Below are positions 11,641 to 24,090 of a DNA stretch of 64,000 bases, piece after piece (position 1 is the stretch's first letter; every line of letters starts with the position of its first letter). Below the pieces are notes generated by a model. It was given only the letters and a program-made list of their open reading frames with translations, was not told the DNA's origin and ran no database searches. Source of the stretch: Toxonevra muliebris (Eukaryota > Arthropoda > Insecta > Diptera > Pallopteridae). The translations under genes were made by a program, and so were the position numbers. The stretch lies in NCBI GenBank assembly GCA_963691655.1, contig OY829326.1, forward strand, positions 22,308,878-22,372,877. The letters are read 5' to 3'.

Positions 11641-13752
11641 TATAAATTAAATCGAAAGAACATAAGTGCACTAACGGATTCTAGGAATAGGAAGAGAGGA
11701 GGGAGGCCTAACGATTTTCAATCTCATACATTTTGTAGTCGTTGATCATAAATCAAAAAGAAAATTAAAGGGATAAAAAACTTAAAACTCCTTGAGAAAT
11801 GTTTGGATTTGCTAGTGCGTGGAACTAGTCTTACTATTTTTATTATATTAACCATTTCAGTACATCTGTTTACCCGACCTCAATATAAAAATTTTGTGCT
11901 AAATTTATTATTACTTCAAATTTCAACAACAAACATGTTTGTCTTTGAAATACAACCAGATTTCATAAAAAATTTTTGCTCATAGATTTTTTGCTTGATT
12001 TCAAAGATAAAAACCTTTTTAACTAACTAAACTTTTAACTAAATTTTCGGCAATCAAAAACCATGAAGAACAGAACCTAATAGCTATAGTATTAATAGTA
12101 AAATTTTTGATGCCACTTGTTTTATGTCAGATTGAAATGAGTATTATCGTATGGTAACAAATCACTGAAAGGGTTAATTAATAAGTAAAATAAAAAGTTC
12201 CGCTACTGTCTAAAATATTGAACGTCGAACGTTCTATGCGTTTAAGGGTTAAACTCTGATTGTTTTTATATGTGCACATTTTCTTATTTCTAAAAGAAGT
12301 TGATTACAATAATTTGTAAATATTTTTGCTGTATGTTACATTATGTCATTGATCATGATGATAATGACAATGATCATAATGACGAATATTGTATGTAGAT
12401 TTTAGTTAAGCTGTAAAAAGTACCCACATTTTTTTAGTATCTACCATTATTTGTTTAAAAATGTAAATTTTTTATTGCGTTTGTTAATTTGTTGTTTCAA
12501 TTGAAAAATTTTTGCCAACACATCTGCGAGAAACGACAATATAGTAAATAAAATTTGTTTTTTTTTTTTTAAGTTTTTGTTAACAACAATTGATGAAAAA
12601 AGAAAACATTAAGCTGTAACAATCAAATGTTTAAAATTAAAAAAAAAAAAAAATCTGCATAGTATTTTAGTTCGTTGGCTTAGAGTTTAGGCCAAGGTTA
12701 AATGCCAGCAACCGCCACCAACCGGCCAACCAACATTACTGCCTTGCCATGCCACATCGCATACACACAATAGACAAGAAGATATATACTTGTAGTTAGA
12801 TAAATAGCTAGAATATACATAAGTATGTACAAAAAATAACTGACAACATCGCTAGATATTCATTAGATACCGAAACTGGCAGAAAACTATTTTTGAGCTA
12901 TGTTGTTGTTGCCGTTTTATATTGCTTCCACTCGTACTCTTACCTAGAGTTGAATATTATTCCACTTGGTTGCTTAAGCTGTTGCTTAAAATTTTTTTTT
13001 TTTTTTTTTTCGTTTTTTTGGCCAAGTTAATGCTATGAGTGACAAGCTATGTTCATGCTAAAAAAAAAAAACTAAGCGGTATTCTCGAAGTCAAAATAGC
13101 AACAACAGAAAATAAGTAAATATTATACAGAGTAAGCAACTACCCGCATTAGGACGTCTCGTCACGTTGTTGGCTTCAATGAAACTTCACTTGGAGATTT
13201 GGTTTATTTTTTTTATTTTTTGATTTTCTGTGACGTTTTGTTGCTTTATTGTTTTTTGGCTAAAAGGCTTTTTATTTCTTTTTTTTTGTTTTAGGATTTT
13301 GGCAATGGTTTTGTTTTATTTTTTTTTTTTTTTTTTTGTTTCTTTTGGTTCAGCCATGCATTTGAAGAATTTTAATTTGATTAAAGTAATACACAAAAAA
13401 TAAAAAAACAATACAACAAAATAAAAACTTGTAGATTTCTGCCTGAAGCGTGGCACAGAAGGGCAAATGAATTCTGTTGCATTATAATGAAAAAATTATG
13501 TAAATTAGGAAAACAAAATACAAAAAAGTTTTGACTTGGATTTTTTTGTAAAGTACTTAATTGAAAAAATTTGTACTACTTCTCAAAGTGCATAAGAAAT
13601 TTTAATTTATGGTAATTTAACAAGTCATTTTTCATTCATTCTGGTTTGTTTTTTTTTTTATATATACATTTATACTTCAAGTATAATTTCCGTTCTACAA
13701 ACATTTAGATTTCAATACAGAAATCTAATGCCTGGTTTTGTTTTTCAGTTAT
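11641..13752. other. Intron stretch, nothing recognised
   Basis: AT-rich DNA with homopolymer runs; no gene or element recognised. A short open frame at 11803-11985 has no recognisable content. Confidence 0.4.
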
Positions 13753-14040
13753 GGTAGGACTGCAGTTCCTCATGTGAAAAAAATCCTGTGGAAGAAAGCT
13801 TTACCTACATTCTAGATTCTATAACATGAACTTTTTTTTCAGATTTACCGTCTCAGAGATTAACTGTCGGCCATGAGACTTTACTTTTTTTTCAAGACTC
13901 GGCTTTGGTGCCCTCTATAATTTAAATGTAAAATTAAAATTGAAAAAAAAAAATATTTTTTCTATTTTTAAAACCTAAGTAATTTTCACGACAAATTCTT
14001 AAAAATTATCGTTTTTCACATGAGGAACTTCAGTCCTACC
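13753..14040. mobile_element. MITE with near-perfect 29-bp terminal inverted repeats
   Basis: The left end GGTAGGACTGCAGTTCCTCA.. and the reverse complement of the right end GGTAGGACTGAAGTTCCTCA.. agree at 28 of 29 positions, extending through TGTGAAAAA. Length is 288 bp with no coding capacity. No convincing target duplication was seen, so the superfamily is open. Confidence 0.75.
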
Positions 14041-17000
14041 TTAAGTAACTTCAGTTCCAAAAAAAAACTTCTGGATAAGGAAAATATGTCTCCATTTTCT
14101 TAGATTTAAAAGCGCAACCAGTAATGCAAAGACACCTATCACCCCTAACCTATTAAAATGGCAAACGACGAAGGCACTTAAAACCAATACATGTTGTATT
14201 GGTAAGTAAGATGTGTCTCTACACTTTATATTCCTTAATCCAAAAGTAAAACGAAATTAAGGATAAAATAAAAAAAAAACGTTCTTAATAATAATAAAAG
14301 AAAATCAAAAGATCAAATCGAGCCACTTATCGACCCAACTTAAATGACTTAAGAGAAGTGCTAAAAGTATTTCTACATTTTTGACTAGCACTTTCAATAC
14401 ACCAAAATACAAAAATAATGATTCATCCAATGAACATACATAAAACAAATGAAAAAAGCTTTTTCTAATTTGTTTTTCAATATTAAATATTACTACAAAA
14501 ATTTTTTTCTTATGAAATAATAAATTGCCAGCACGATTCTTGCGACACCAAAACACACAAATACTTAAACTTTTATTTGACAATACCAGAAATAAAAAAA
14601 AAAGTTTGTTTGGAACAGCGGTAAAACTAATACCATATTTTCATACACAAAACACAAAAGTACACAAATAATAATTATGTAAAATACTTAAGCTGAGTGA
14701 CAAAACAATGGAAAAAACTAACACTCTTCAACAAGAAACAAAAAAAAAAACACAAAAAGACAGAAATCCGTTCTCATATTTCATAACAATAGAAAAACTA
14801 CTTTTGGAATTTTCACATTATGGTTAATTAATTTTTGATGACAATTTGACGACGACGGGATGGCATGACGACATCAAGAATTTTATTTCGGTTTGTTTGC
14901 AAGAAATTGTGAAATATTTAAATTTTTTTTAATAACAGTAGTTATGCTGCTAGGGTGTTAGGTGCTAGGTCAACTAAGAGAAAATTTCAGTGCAGCAATT
15001 ATAAAAAGTACGCCAGCATTAGTTCAGTTAATGTTATGAAGTATCAACTTTACAGAGAAATAAGCGATGGTTTTGAAAAATGGACAAAATAACAAAACAT
15101 TATAGCTTCTTTATTTTTTAACCAATTGAAATAAAATTTGAGGAACATAAAACGGTTTTTATATTATGCTAATTCGTTTTGTTAGTGATAACCAAAAAAT
15201 TTTGAAAAATATTCAAACTTGGCATACAAGAAATTTCGCATGACTTTTAAGTATTTTAGCTTACATGTAGCGTTAGTTATGTAAATATGTGTTATAAAAT
15301 ACTGTGCAGCAAGTTTTTTTTTTAAGAAACCGTTTTGAAATTGATCATTTTAGAAAATGGACAAACTTACATATATATAAAGCGTTAAAACTTCCAAATT
15401 AATTGCGCAATTTATATAAAATTTAAATGGAATATTCTTAGATTAGCTTAAAAATGATGGTCAATATCTCACATAGACTGGTAAGTTCCGTAGTATTAGA
15501 ACCACTAGCGGGGATGCAGAGATTTCCTAAGGGGGAGTGAAGGGATTAATTTGTTCGCTTATTTAAAAATTTTTTTTTTGATTCATGACCACCGATCGAA
15601 ATGAGACTTCATCGGTAGATGAGTGGTTTAACCCTTTAATCCGCTAAAGCTAACAACAGTTCTCTTCTAGCAGTTTCCAACCCTATTTCAAGTTTGAAAG
15701 TACCCTTAGAACTCTAATGCGTTCAAACTAATCTTAGTCGCTTTCTATCTCTACCCTCAACAGAAAACTGAATTCTCTTTACGGGATAGTGAAATCAAAA
15801 TTTTAGTTTTAGAACGTAAATATTGGGGCCAAAAAAGATCTTCTATTTGGGGTGAATTTCGGTTCCCCCATTTGCGAGTTTGAGGATGACAAAAATCATT
15901 TACCGAAAAGTGAACCTAACGAAAACTAAGTGATGCTGGGATTTTCGAACAAGCTGCTTCAAGGAATGCACCCTGTCTCACAAGTTCATCCATCATTTCA
16001 GTCCTAAATAGTTATACCAGAATTTTTACCATCCAGGGAATATGAAACTCATTGTTGGCACTAGCTTTTGAGGGATTTATAACATTTTAATACCGATTTA
16101 GACTTTCGTATTCATCTTTCCAATGCCAACAGCCTAAAAAGATTTGTCGTCAGGTTTTAAAATGAAACCCTTAAATTACTGGAAAACAGAAAAAATAAAT
16201 TTAAGAATTTACAAAGACTGTACTCAATGGAGAAAATTCACAGAGTCCCAGGAACTATAGGACATAGAAAAGAGAAGAAAAATTTAAATACATATTTGTA
16301 AGAGTTTCAGAGCATCTTGGATGTCAGAAAAATAAATTGTTTTAACTGTCGGAGAGTTTAAATGATTTTTTGGTATTAGTGGTGTACACAAAAATCGCTA
16401 CACCTTCTTTTTCTCTAATTTTGGAGCCATATAGACGTTGGCTCTTTATTAGTTCTATGAAGCCAAAAATTTCATGACTAAAACTTTATCAAAAATTCTC
16501 GGTCTTTAGATTAGATTTAGATTCCGTAAGTCTAAGTTCAGTTTTAAAATTTCAACTTAACTCTGAAGCGTCTAAAATTTTCACCAGACTACTACTTCAT
16601 ATAGTAAGACTGGTCTAACTATCTGGTATAAATTTTTTTAAACAGCCAAGTTTCAAATACAGTTTCAATGATAAAAATATTAAAGTTGTGTTAAAAAGCA
16701 CGGGAAGTATATTTTAAGCTTGTTAGTCTCTTATTTTACTATTCAATGTTTAGAACAGAAATGCAGTTTATAATTACCAAACCTTCTATTTAGAAACCAG
16801 CAGTAAAAACTCAAAATGGAGAAATCGAAGTTAGAATTATCCTTTAATGTTGCAGAAATATGTATCTGAGATAATGGTAAGGTTTTTCCCCCAAACTAGG
16901 AATCGAAGTTGAGTCAGTTGGAACTCTAGTCTAGAACTTATTCATTAGGGCACCGAAATTTATAAATCTAAAATGTATGCAAAAATCTGGGTCTAGGCAA

Positions 17001-17294
17001 TCCATGAGGTGTTGTCTCATAGAATAAGGAATGTGCTTGCCTTTTTTGCTTCACAGCCAACAGTTAGTGTGCTCAATCTGAAAGCAAATAACATGAAAAT
17101 TTTTAATTTGAAAATGAGAGCATAAAAGAGAAAGTCGGTAGGTGAATTCGCCTTTAGATCCACCTATTAATTTTTTAATATGGGCTGAAGACCATCGTAG
17201 TTAGGGCCTAGTTTCTTGAGTTTATTTATAGAATTGATTTTAGTAAATAAATAAATAATAATAATAATTTTTTTTGTGTAGTAATCAAACTTCA
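14041..17294. other. Intron stretch, nothing recognised
   Basis: AT-rich sequence; the open frame at 14305-14583 resembles no family I know. No clear repeat boundaries found. Confidence 0.4.
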
Positions 17295-17302
17295 CTCACT
17301 TT

Positions 17303-18122
17303 CAGCGATGCCAACTTGTGGGGAATTCCCCGATTTGTGGGGAATTTTACTTAGTACGGGGAATCGGGGAAAGAGCTGTTTTTTGCAGGGAATTTGAAAC
17401 CGCCTAGCTTTTAGTTTATAAAGTCTGTAGAATACTTTTTGTCAAATTTTATGTAATGCAAATCGTTTAACTTTTGCAATACTTCACATTTTGGATCTTA
17501 AAATCTTCATCTCTTCTTAAGAGGATCCTGCACTTTCTTGGTTTGGAGAAATCGATTTTTAAAAAATTGTGTAATTTGAAAGTATTATATTTCAAAAGTA
17601 TTTTGTAAAAATCTCTGAGAACGCAGAGTGCTTTCATAGATATAGACGATTATAGCGTCGAGCGCCAGTCAGGCAAAACAGTCGCGCAGCTCTTCGGTAT
17701 TACTTTCGGCCGTTCAGAAAGGCTTAGCTATGCCTTCATCCAACACCTCCTGATTAACAACTCCGGACAGCGATTGCATTGGTCACCGATCTGTGCATTA
17801 TGCAGATGCGCCTCTCGGTCGTATTGTGGGCGGGAGGAAGGTCCGTTGGGATTCGTCGATATATTTAAAAACTGATAGCCAAAACTTCGAACCCGTTCTT
17901 CTCAAAACAAGGTTTTTACCCTTATCACGTACGGTCTAAAATATAAATATATTTTCCTATATAACAATGGCCCCAGGACATAAAATAACATTAACCTTGA
18001 TTAATTTTAAGTGTGTGACGCTGTTATAATATAAAATTATACCGGTGCGGGGAATTGGATTGAAAATCAGGGAATTTCTTGAGGGCTATCGGGGAGACAG
18101 ACAAAATGAGTTGGCTTCCCTG
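17303..18122. mobile_element. Nonautonomous hAT element with 8-bp target duplication
   Basis: 820-bp element with TIRs CAGCGATGCCAACTTG (left) and CAGGGAAGCCAACTCA (right, reversed). It is flanked by a perfect 8-bp direct repeat CTCACTTT at 17295-17302 and 18123-18130. CAG-starting TIRs and an 8-bp duplication are the hAT signature. GGGGAAT motifs recur near both ends. No transposase is encoded. The middle (about 17640-17850) is notably more GC-rich than its surroundings and may be captured or nested DNA. Confidence 0.85.
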
Positions 18123-18130
18123 CTCACTTT

Positions 18131-19330
18131 ACAGATGAAAGTGAGAGTTGTCACTCTAAAATTCTAAAAGTAGAAGTTGAAAATTTTTAGTTCACTCTTA
18201 TTTTAAGATGCTAATATTTCGTGGGAGTGGCAATATAAACAGTCAATTTTATCCAACTGCAGACTTTTAAAAAAATTAAAATAAATACAAAAAATTTATA
18301 AGCTCTTTTTATTTATTGTATATGCAATTTTTTCACTTTGAGGCTAATAATAGCAAAACAAAACTCCAATAACAACAATGGACACATAAAAACACTCCCA
18401 GCTGAATTTTTTTTTTTTTTTTATCACTACTTTTTTTTACATAAATATTTTGCAATTTTTTTAAACTTTTTTTATATGTAAAAAATAATTTCCTCAAGGT
18501 TAATTCTAATCAATTTAATCACAAGATTTTTTGTTGTCCCTGTGTTTTTCTGTGTTGTCTCATTTTAAACATTAGTTGTGTGAGTTTTGCTATAATTGAA
18601 CTTCAGCTTAAAAAACTTAAAAAATTCTATACAAAAATTCTTTATTATTGCTTAATGCAATTTTTGTTTTCTTTCTTAATGAATTTACGGACAGCGCAGT
18701 AAATATCTGGTAGATACGAGTACCTACTCTTTGTCATATATGTATGTATATCTAATACTTGACTATTTAATAGAGGTACCTATAGTATATATTTCGGTTT
18801 TGCTGACCTTCGTGCGGTACATTACGGTGGGATACATATGTAACACGCTTCAATGATTTTTCACTTTTGTTCTTTTGTTAGAACTTGGAAATTTTTTGTA
18901 TTTTTTTGTTTTTGTTTCGCTTCTTAATTAAATTAAATGTTATATAAAAATATTCTAGGTTTTTTTTTTTTTTTTTGCAACTCGTATACATTTCATTATT
19001 TACCAAAATTGTAATTGCCGTTCTACAAAAAAAAAATAATGTTGATTAAAAATTAATTTTAACCAATTACTCACTGACTCAATTTAGATGTCAGTTAATT
19101 TGTTTTTTTTATTATTATTATTATGAGTCAAAAAAATGAGTTTCTATTCTTAAGCTTGAAAACGATTTTTAATAGAACCAGTTAAAAATTTTATATGGTC
19201 TGTTTGTCAAATTGACGAAAAATTGTAATAAATAATTGCATATAAATTTTTGTAAAGTTCTTTGTAAAGCAATGAGAATTACAACAAAACATAAGTATAT
19301 GGAACAGTTGTGAAGATATTTTAAAATAAA
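18131..19330. other. Intron stretch, nothing recognised
   Basis: AT-rich, with long T and A runs; no gene or element recognised. Confidence 0.4.
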
Positions 19331-19367
19331 ATGATGAGGGATCGCGGCGGATTCCGAAACTGTCGTC
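19331..19367 (+). ncRNA. Decayed hammerhead ribozyme copy
   Basis: Same layout as the core at 26948: TGATGA, stem II GGGAT/ATTCC (with one G-U pair), GAAA, then GTC. The first core base is A instead of C, and the palindromic stem III is broken (ACTGTCGT), so it is probably inactive. Similarity to the other copy continues about 60 bases downstream (TGATTTACC, TATATTGTTGT). Confidence 0.6.
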
Positions 19368-19439
19368 TGATTTACCTGCCTTTTATATGTATATTGTTGT
19401 CACTTTGATAAAAATAAGATCGTTTATTAAGCTGTTACA

Positions 19440-20202
19440 AATTACTAAACAATATAGGTAAAATAAATCACTCTTAATACTTAGAAATCAATTTCATAGT
19501 GTTTTAAAAACGTTACGGATTTAACAGAACTAAAACACTTAAAATTTGATGACCACATAAAAATTTGATACTTTCAAATGGACATGAATAAAATTGTAAA
19601 TATGATATACACCGAATGTTATATGGTATATGAGAAAAGAGGACAAATTAAAACTTGAAAGAGAACTGTAGATAAAGAATCAAATAGTGTGGAACTAAGG
19701 AACTGTATAACGATGCTAATGTACCTAAAGAACAGATTTTAATATTCCTGGAGATAAATACTAAGCGTTCCTGTTTCATACTGGTTGATGCATTAATGAT
19801 TAGGCCCCATAGGTATTTTTTCTATGTAAATTTTATTTTAGAATTTTCACCTATACAGTTACAGTACCCAATATGAGGACAAATTCCCTGGAGGTTTAAT
19901 AAGGGTTCATTATCTACTTCAATTAATTAAGTCCACTGTTTCTCGTTTTCTCTAAGCGTAGTTTTAAGCTTTCTGTTAAACTAGCCCGTTAGGGTATTTT
20001 AGTATAAACTGTGGTCAGTAATACCGCAGATATTTTTTTCTGTCAGTAGGTAAAATATATCATTACTTTTACAGAAAAAAAATATATACGCCAAATATCT
20101 TGAGATAAGCCCCTAATCTATGTATATACAGTGCCTTAAAAAGAACCCATTAACCCATTGACTGCTTAAACACACCTATCTGAGGAGAGTATGATATACT
20201 TG
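19440..20202. other. Intron stretch, nothing recognised
   Basis: AT-rich sequence without gene or element that I can support. Confidence 0.4.
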
Positions 20203-20410
20203 CTGGTCGCCGTGTCGTAAGTGTTCAGATTGTCTGAATTTGATTCCCGATACAATAGAAAAAAATACAAAAATACAACCATTTCACTACGCAGAGACTT
20301 TTGATTTCGCCATTCGGATTCGGTATAAAATGTAGGTCGGTTTTATTAATGTACAAATATAGAACGTATAACATAAATGGATACAAAAAGCACTGCATAT
20401 GCCTTTTGGC
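20203..20410 (+). repeat. tRNA-derived SINE, degenerate full-length copy
   Basis: Decayed tRNA-like head (GGTCGCCGTGTCGTAAG.., B-box-like TTTGATTCCC) followed by the family body: GCCATTCGGATTCGGTATAA, TGTAGGTC and a tail with ATGGATACAAAAAGC. These align in order with the copy at 54466-54781. Confidence 0.75.
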
Positions 20411-20674
20411 TAGTTAATTTAGTAGTTCTAGATACAAAGAAGCCAATACTCGTACAAGTGCATCTGAAAATATTACAATATTTTGAACTGTTCATCTAAC
20501 TATGCATGTTCGAGGTTGATATGTTCACAGAGTTTCTGTCATGAATCGCCGCTGTTTACTTAATCCCTTTTTGGTCTTTGTCCCTTCCTCATCAGCAACA
20601 GTTTCCTCGTCTGTTTTCGGTTGTATTTCGTTTCCTATTACAGAGAATAAAAATTAATGATTTTATAACACAGC

Positions 20675-21165
20675 CCAACAGCAGAATAGCCACCATATAA
20701 TCCTTAAAGGGAATGTTGTATAGACCATTTTTGTCAAACAAACTTATAGTCCAGCACGTCTCAGTTTTTTTTTACAGTGGGTCAAAGTTTTTTTGATTTT
20801 GGTCGAAGGGAGCTGAATACTAAGTGCAAAAAGTGTTATAAAATGATGTCTGAAGAAAATCTTATTGGCAAAGTTGTACAGTAGAATTTTGCAAGGGTAA
20901 TTTCTGCAGAACATTTTAACCCTTTAGTTCCTCTTTTTATGGGACAATTTGACCTCTTTTTTGATGAAAACCTGAAAAGTTCTTTCAAAAGAGACATTTA
21001 AGGATTAAAATATTCCACAAAAATATTTGCCAGAAAATTTAACTAGGGGTCACCAAAGGCTTAAAAGTCATATATATAAGACTATAAGTTTGTTTGACAA
21101 AAATGGTGTATACAACATTCCTTTTCAGGATTATAGTGTGGCCTGTGTAATTATTGGGGCATATG
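20675..21165. repeat. Long inverted-repeat (foldback) element
   Basis: Arms at about 20685-20750 and 21080-21150 are reverse complements (GGAATGTTGTATA, CCATTTTTGTCAAACAAACT, TATAGTC). The interior carries AGAACATTTTAACCCTTTAG and ATTCCACAAAAATATTTGCC, both shared with the element at 10320-10810. The terminal arms differ from that copy. Confidence 0.7.
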
Positions 21166-23129
21166 TTCCTTATATGAACTTTTTACTTTTCTATTTACAA
21201 TTACAAAGCAATCCCAGCTAAACTAGTCTTCGTCAATAAAAAAATAGAATAAACTTTTTAGTTTCAGAGCCCTGTAAGGTCATCTCAAGATCAAAATATT
21301 ATAAGCACATATATGTTTTTAAATACTTTTTAAAACATTTTATCTCGAATGCTATTAAATAAAGTTTGTGGTAGGAAATGTTGTCTTCTTTTATGTTTTC
21401 AGATATAACAACACATTCTGGATTGATAAATTTTTTTTTACGGAATAAATTTTATTAAAATACGTTGGTAAAAAATTTTCCTAAGTTTCCCAAAACTAGA
21501 GTTACCAATATTTCATGTAGTTTACGAGTTATTATGCTATAAATTTGAAAATCACAGAATTTTGTAAACCATTTTTCTAAACTATAAAAAACCAAAGAGA
21601 AAACTTTTTATACAGCTGAGTTTGAAACTGTGTTAATATACTTAAGTAAAACGCATTTCAGATAATTCAATCTCCCGCCAAAAAAAAAAACGAAAAACCT
21701 GATGACATGTGATAAATATTTCGCACAGCAGAAATGACTAGTGAAATCTTACGAATTAAAACTAAGTTCGCTCCATGATTTTATCACCAAATGAATTAAA
21801 GAAAAATAAGAATAATAACATTTTTTTTTTAAGCGAAACCCAAGTGAAGTAAAAAATCATTAAAATTCTCATTGCATTTAAGCCACTTTCGAATGTTTAT
21901 GGCCAATATTTTATACCCACACACACACACACACACCTTTCTGTCATACTGCCACTTTTTCTTGCTTCTACTGCTGCTGCTTAACTTAAATTTACAATCT
22001 GCATTTAAGTAACTAAGCAAAATGAAAAGAAAAAAAAAACAAAACTGAAAACTTTCTCCAAATGCAGTTTAGTTTTATTTTCTTGCTATTTTTTATTTTA
22101 CCCTTGCGCAATTTCCACATACTTTTTTTCAATTTTTTTTGAAAAATAACAAATGAAAATTGTTGTTTACACATGTTTGTAATTTTACCAAAGTACAACG
22201 AATGCAACTAGTTACAAAGTTAGTAGTAACTATTTAAATGAACTTTAAGCGTTGAAGTTTGTAGCATGAAACTAAAATGAAATTAATAATGTGCTAACTA
22301 ACTAACGAAAAAGTAGGCAACCATAACAAAATAACAAACAAAAGCAAAATGATCTGCAAAAACGTGGTAAAGGAAAACCGATGAAGAAGGTGTGCGGAGG
22401 TAGCAGTGGAGACGCGTTGGTGTGTAGGGTATCTTTCTATATATATTCAAAAAGAAATGGAAAGCAAATATTTTATGATAAATAAACAATTTTTTATTTT
22501 GTTTCTTTTTTTATAGAAATATGTAAGAAACATGGCACTGCTGCAGTGAAATTGTTGCGATTTTTTTTTTTTGTAGAAAATATCACGTTCATGGCATTTA
22601 CAATTTGCATTTACGTTTTGTTTTCATTTGTTTGCTTTAGCCTTTTTTTTTTTTTGGTTTCGTTTTTGCATTAAGGCAAGAAAACATGATCGTGTTTCAG
22701 GGAAATGGATTTGGCGTAAAATGTGAAATGTTAAGAAAATACATATTTATATACATATATGAGAAAGTATTGTATATATTTTATATAATTGTATCGATAT
22801 ATTTATTTACATGCGCTTCTTTTAATGCCTCAAATCGTGCAAATGAATTTTCAATACAACAAAAAATCAGTTCAAAAGCTTTTAGCCATTTTCTGAGGAA
22901 GTAATTGTGGAGTTTAAGTGTTAAAACATTTATCTTATTTTATGCCTATTTGATATTGGTAATTCCTTTTCCAGATATTTTTTTTTTATGCTCGGACTTT
23001 AATTTAGTTTTGTACAATCAAACACGTTCAGGATTCTCAATCAATAGCGCTCCCAAATCATCAACTGCATTCATGAAATGTGTTTGTGGTAGTTTAAATC
23101 AGATTATAAATCAAGGTAAAATCAACCAC
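21166..23129. other. Intron stretch with a CA microsatellite
   Basis: AT-rich DNA. The only clear feature is an (AC)n run at 21918-21936. Open frames between 21829 and 23144 have no recognisable content. Confidence 0.4.
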
Positions 23130-24090
23130 AAAACCAAACAATAATCCAGACCAAATTCAGATGAACATATTGAAACCAATTCAAATCATAAATTGGACCA
23201 AAGCTTCGACCGAAATTCAAATTAAATTCAGGCCAAAATTCGGATTAAATTCAAAACAGAAGTGGAACCATCGTACTACTACCACTATTATGGCTCAACA
23301 GCACATAGAGACCCCAAAGCCATGGAGAGACCCAGCCAATCGAATTAATCCATGCTGGGTGAGTTTTATTTGTACACGAATGGAAGGGGCAAATTCGAAC
23401 GGCGAAGTGGAAAACTTTTACGCTTCCCATTACCAATCAAAATGTGGTTCAGTGTAGAAAAAATTCTATTTTTCAAAATTCGAAACAAAATCAAGACCAA
23501 ATTCAGAAAATTTTCTAAACAAAAATAAGCTCAAATTTAAACTAAAATTCAGAGCGAAAATTGAATGAAAGCTCAAAATAAAAATTAAATCGAAAGTCAT
23601 ACGAAAATACAGAGCAAAAATCAGATAAAAACTCAGACCAAATTTTGAAAAAAGTCGGACCAAAACTCTCGACCAGTTATCAGATTAAAACTCAAACAAA
23701 AATGTAAATCAAATTCAACCAGAAATCAAAGGAAAATTCAAAAAAAAAATTCAGTCAAAAAATTACGAAAATATCTAACGACCAAAAATCAGACCAAATT
23801 CAAACAAAAATTTGGATAAAAAATCTAAGCAAAATTCACACACAAAATTCAAACCCGAAATCAAGCCAAAATTCAACCTTGTTCAGATCAATTTCAAACT
23901 AAAAATCAGACTAAACTCACGCCTAAAACCAGACTTAAATTTAGACCATAGACAGACCAAACGTAGCCCAAATATCAAACCAAATTCTTACCAACCAAAA
24001 CTCAGATAAAAAGTCAAGCTTAAAATTAGACCAAAACTTAGACCTTAAAAAGCTGTGTTAAAAACCAGACCGAAACCATTATCAAACTCT
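23130..24090 (+). repeat. Degenerate ~12-bp minisatellite, array B
   Basis: Repeats of an ACCAAAATTCAG-like unit with many variants, split at about 23265-23450 by a SINE. The same periodicity is seen before and after the insertion. Confidence 0.75.
23268..23450 (-). repeat. 5'-truncated SINE inserted in minisatellite B
   Basis: Read on the minus strand it shows the SINE body in order: AAAAGTTTTCCACTTCGCCG, TTCCATTCGTGTACAAATA, CTCCATGG, GAGCCATAATAGTGGTAGTA. These match the 3' two thirds of the copy at 54466-54781. The tRNA head is missing. Confidence 0.75.
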
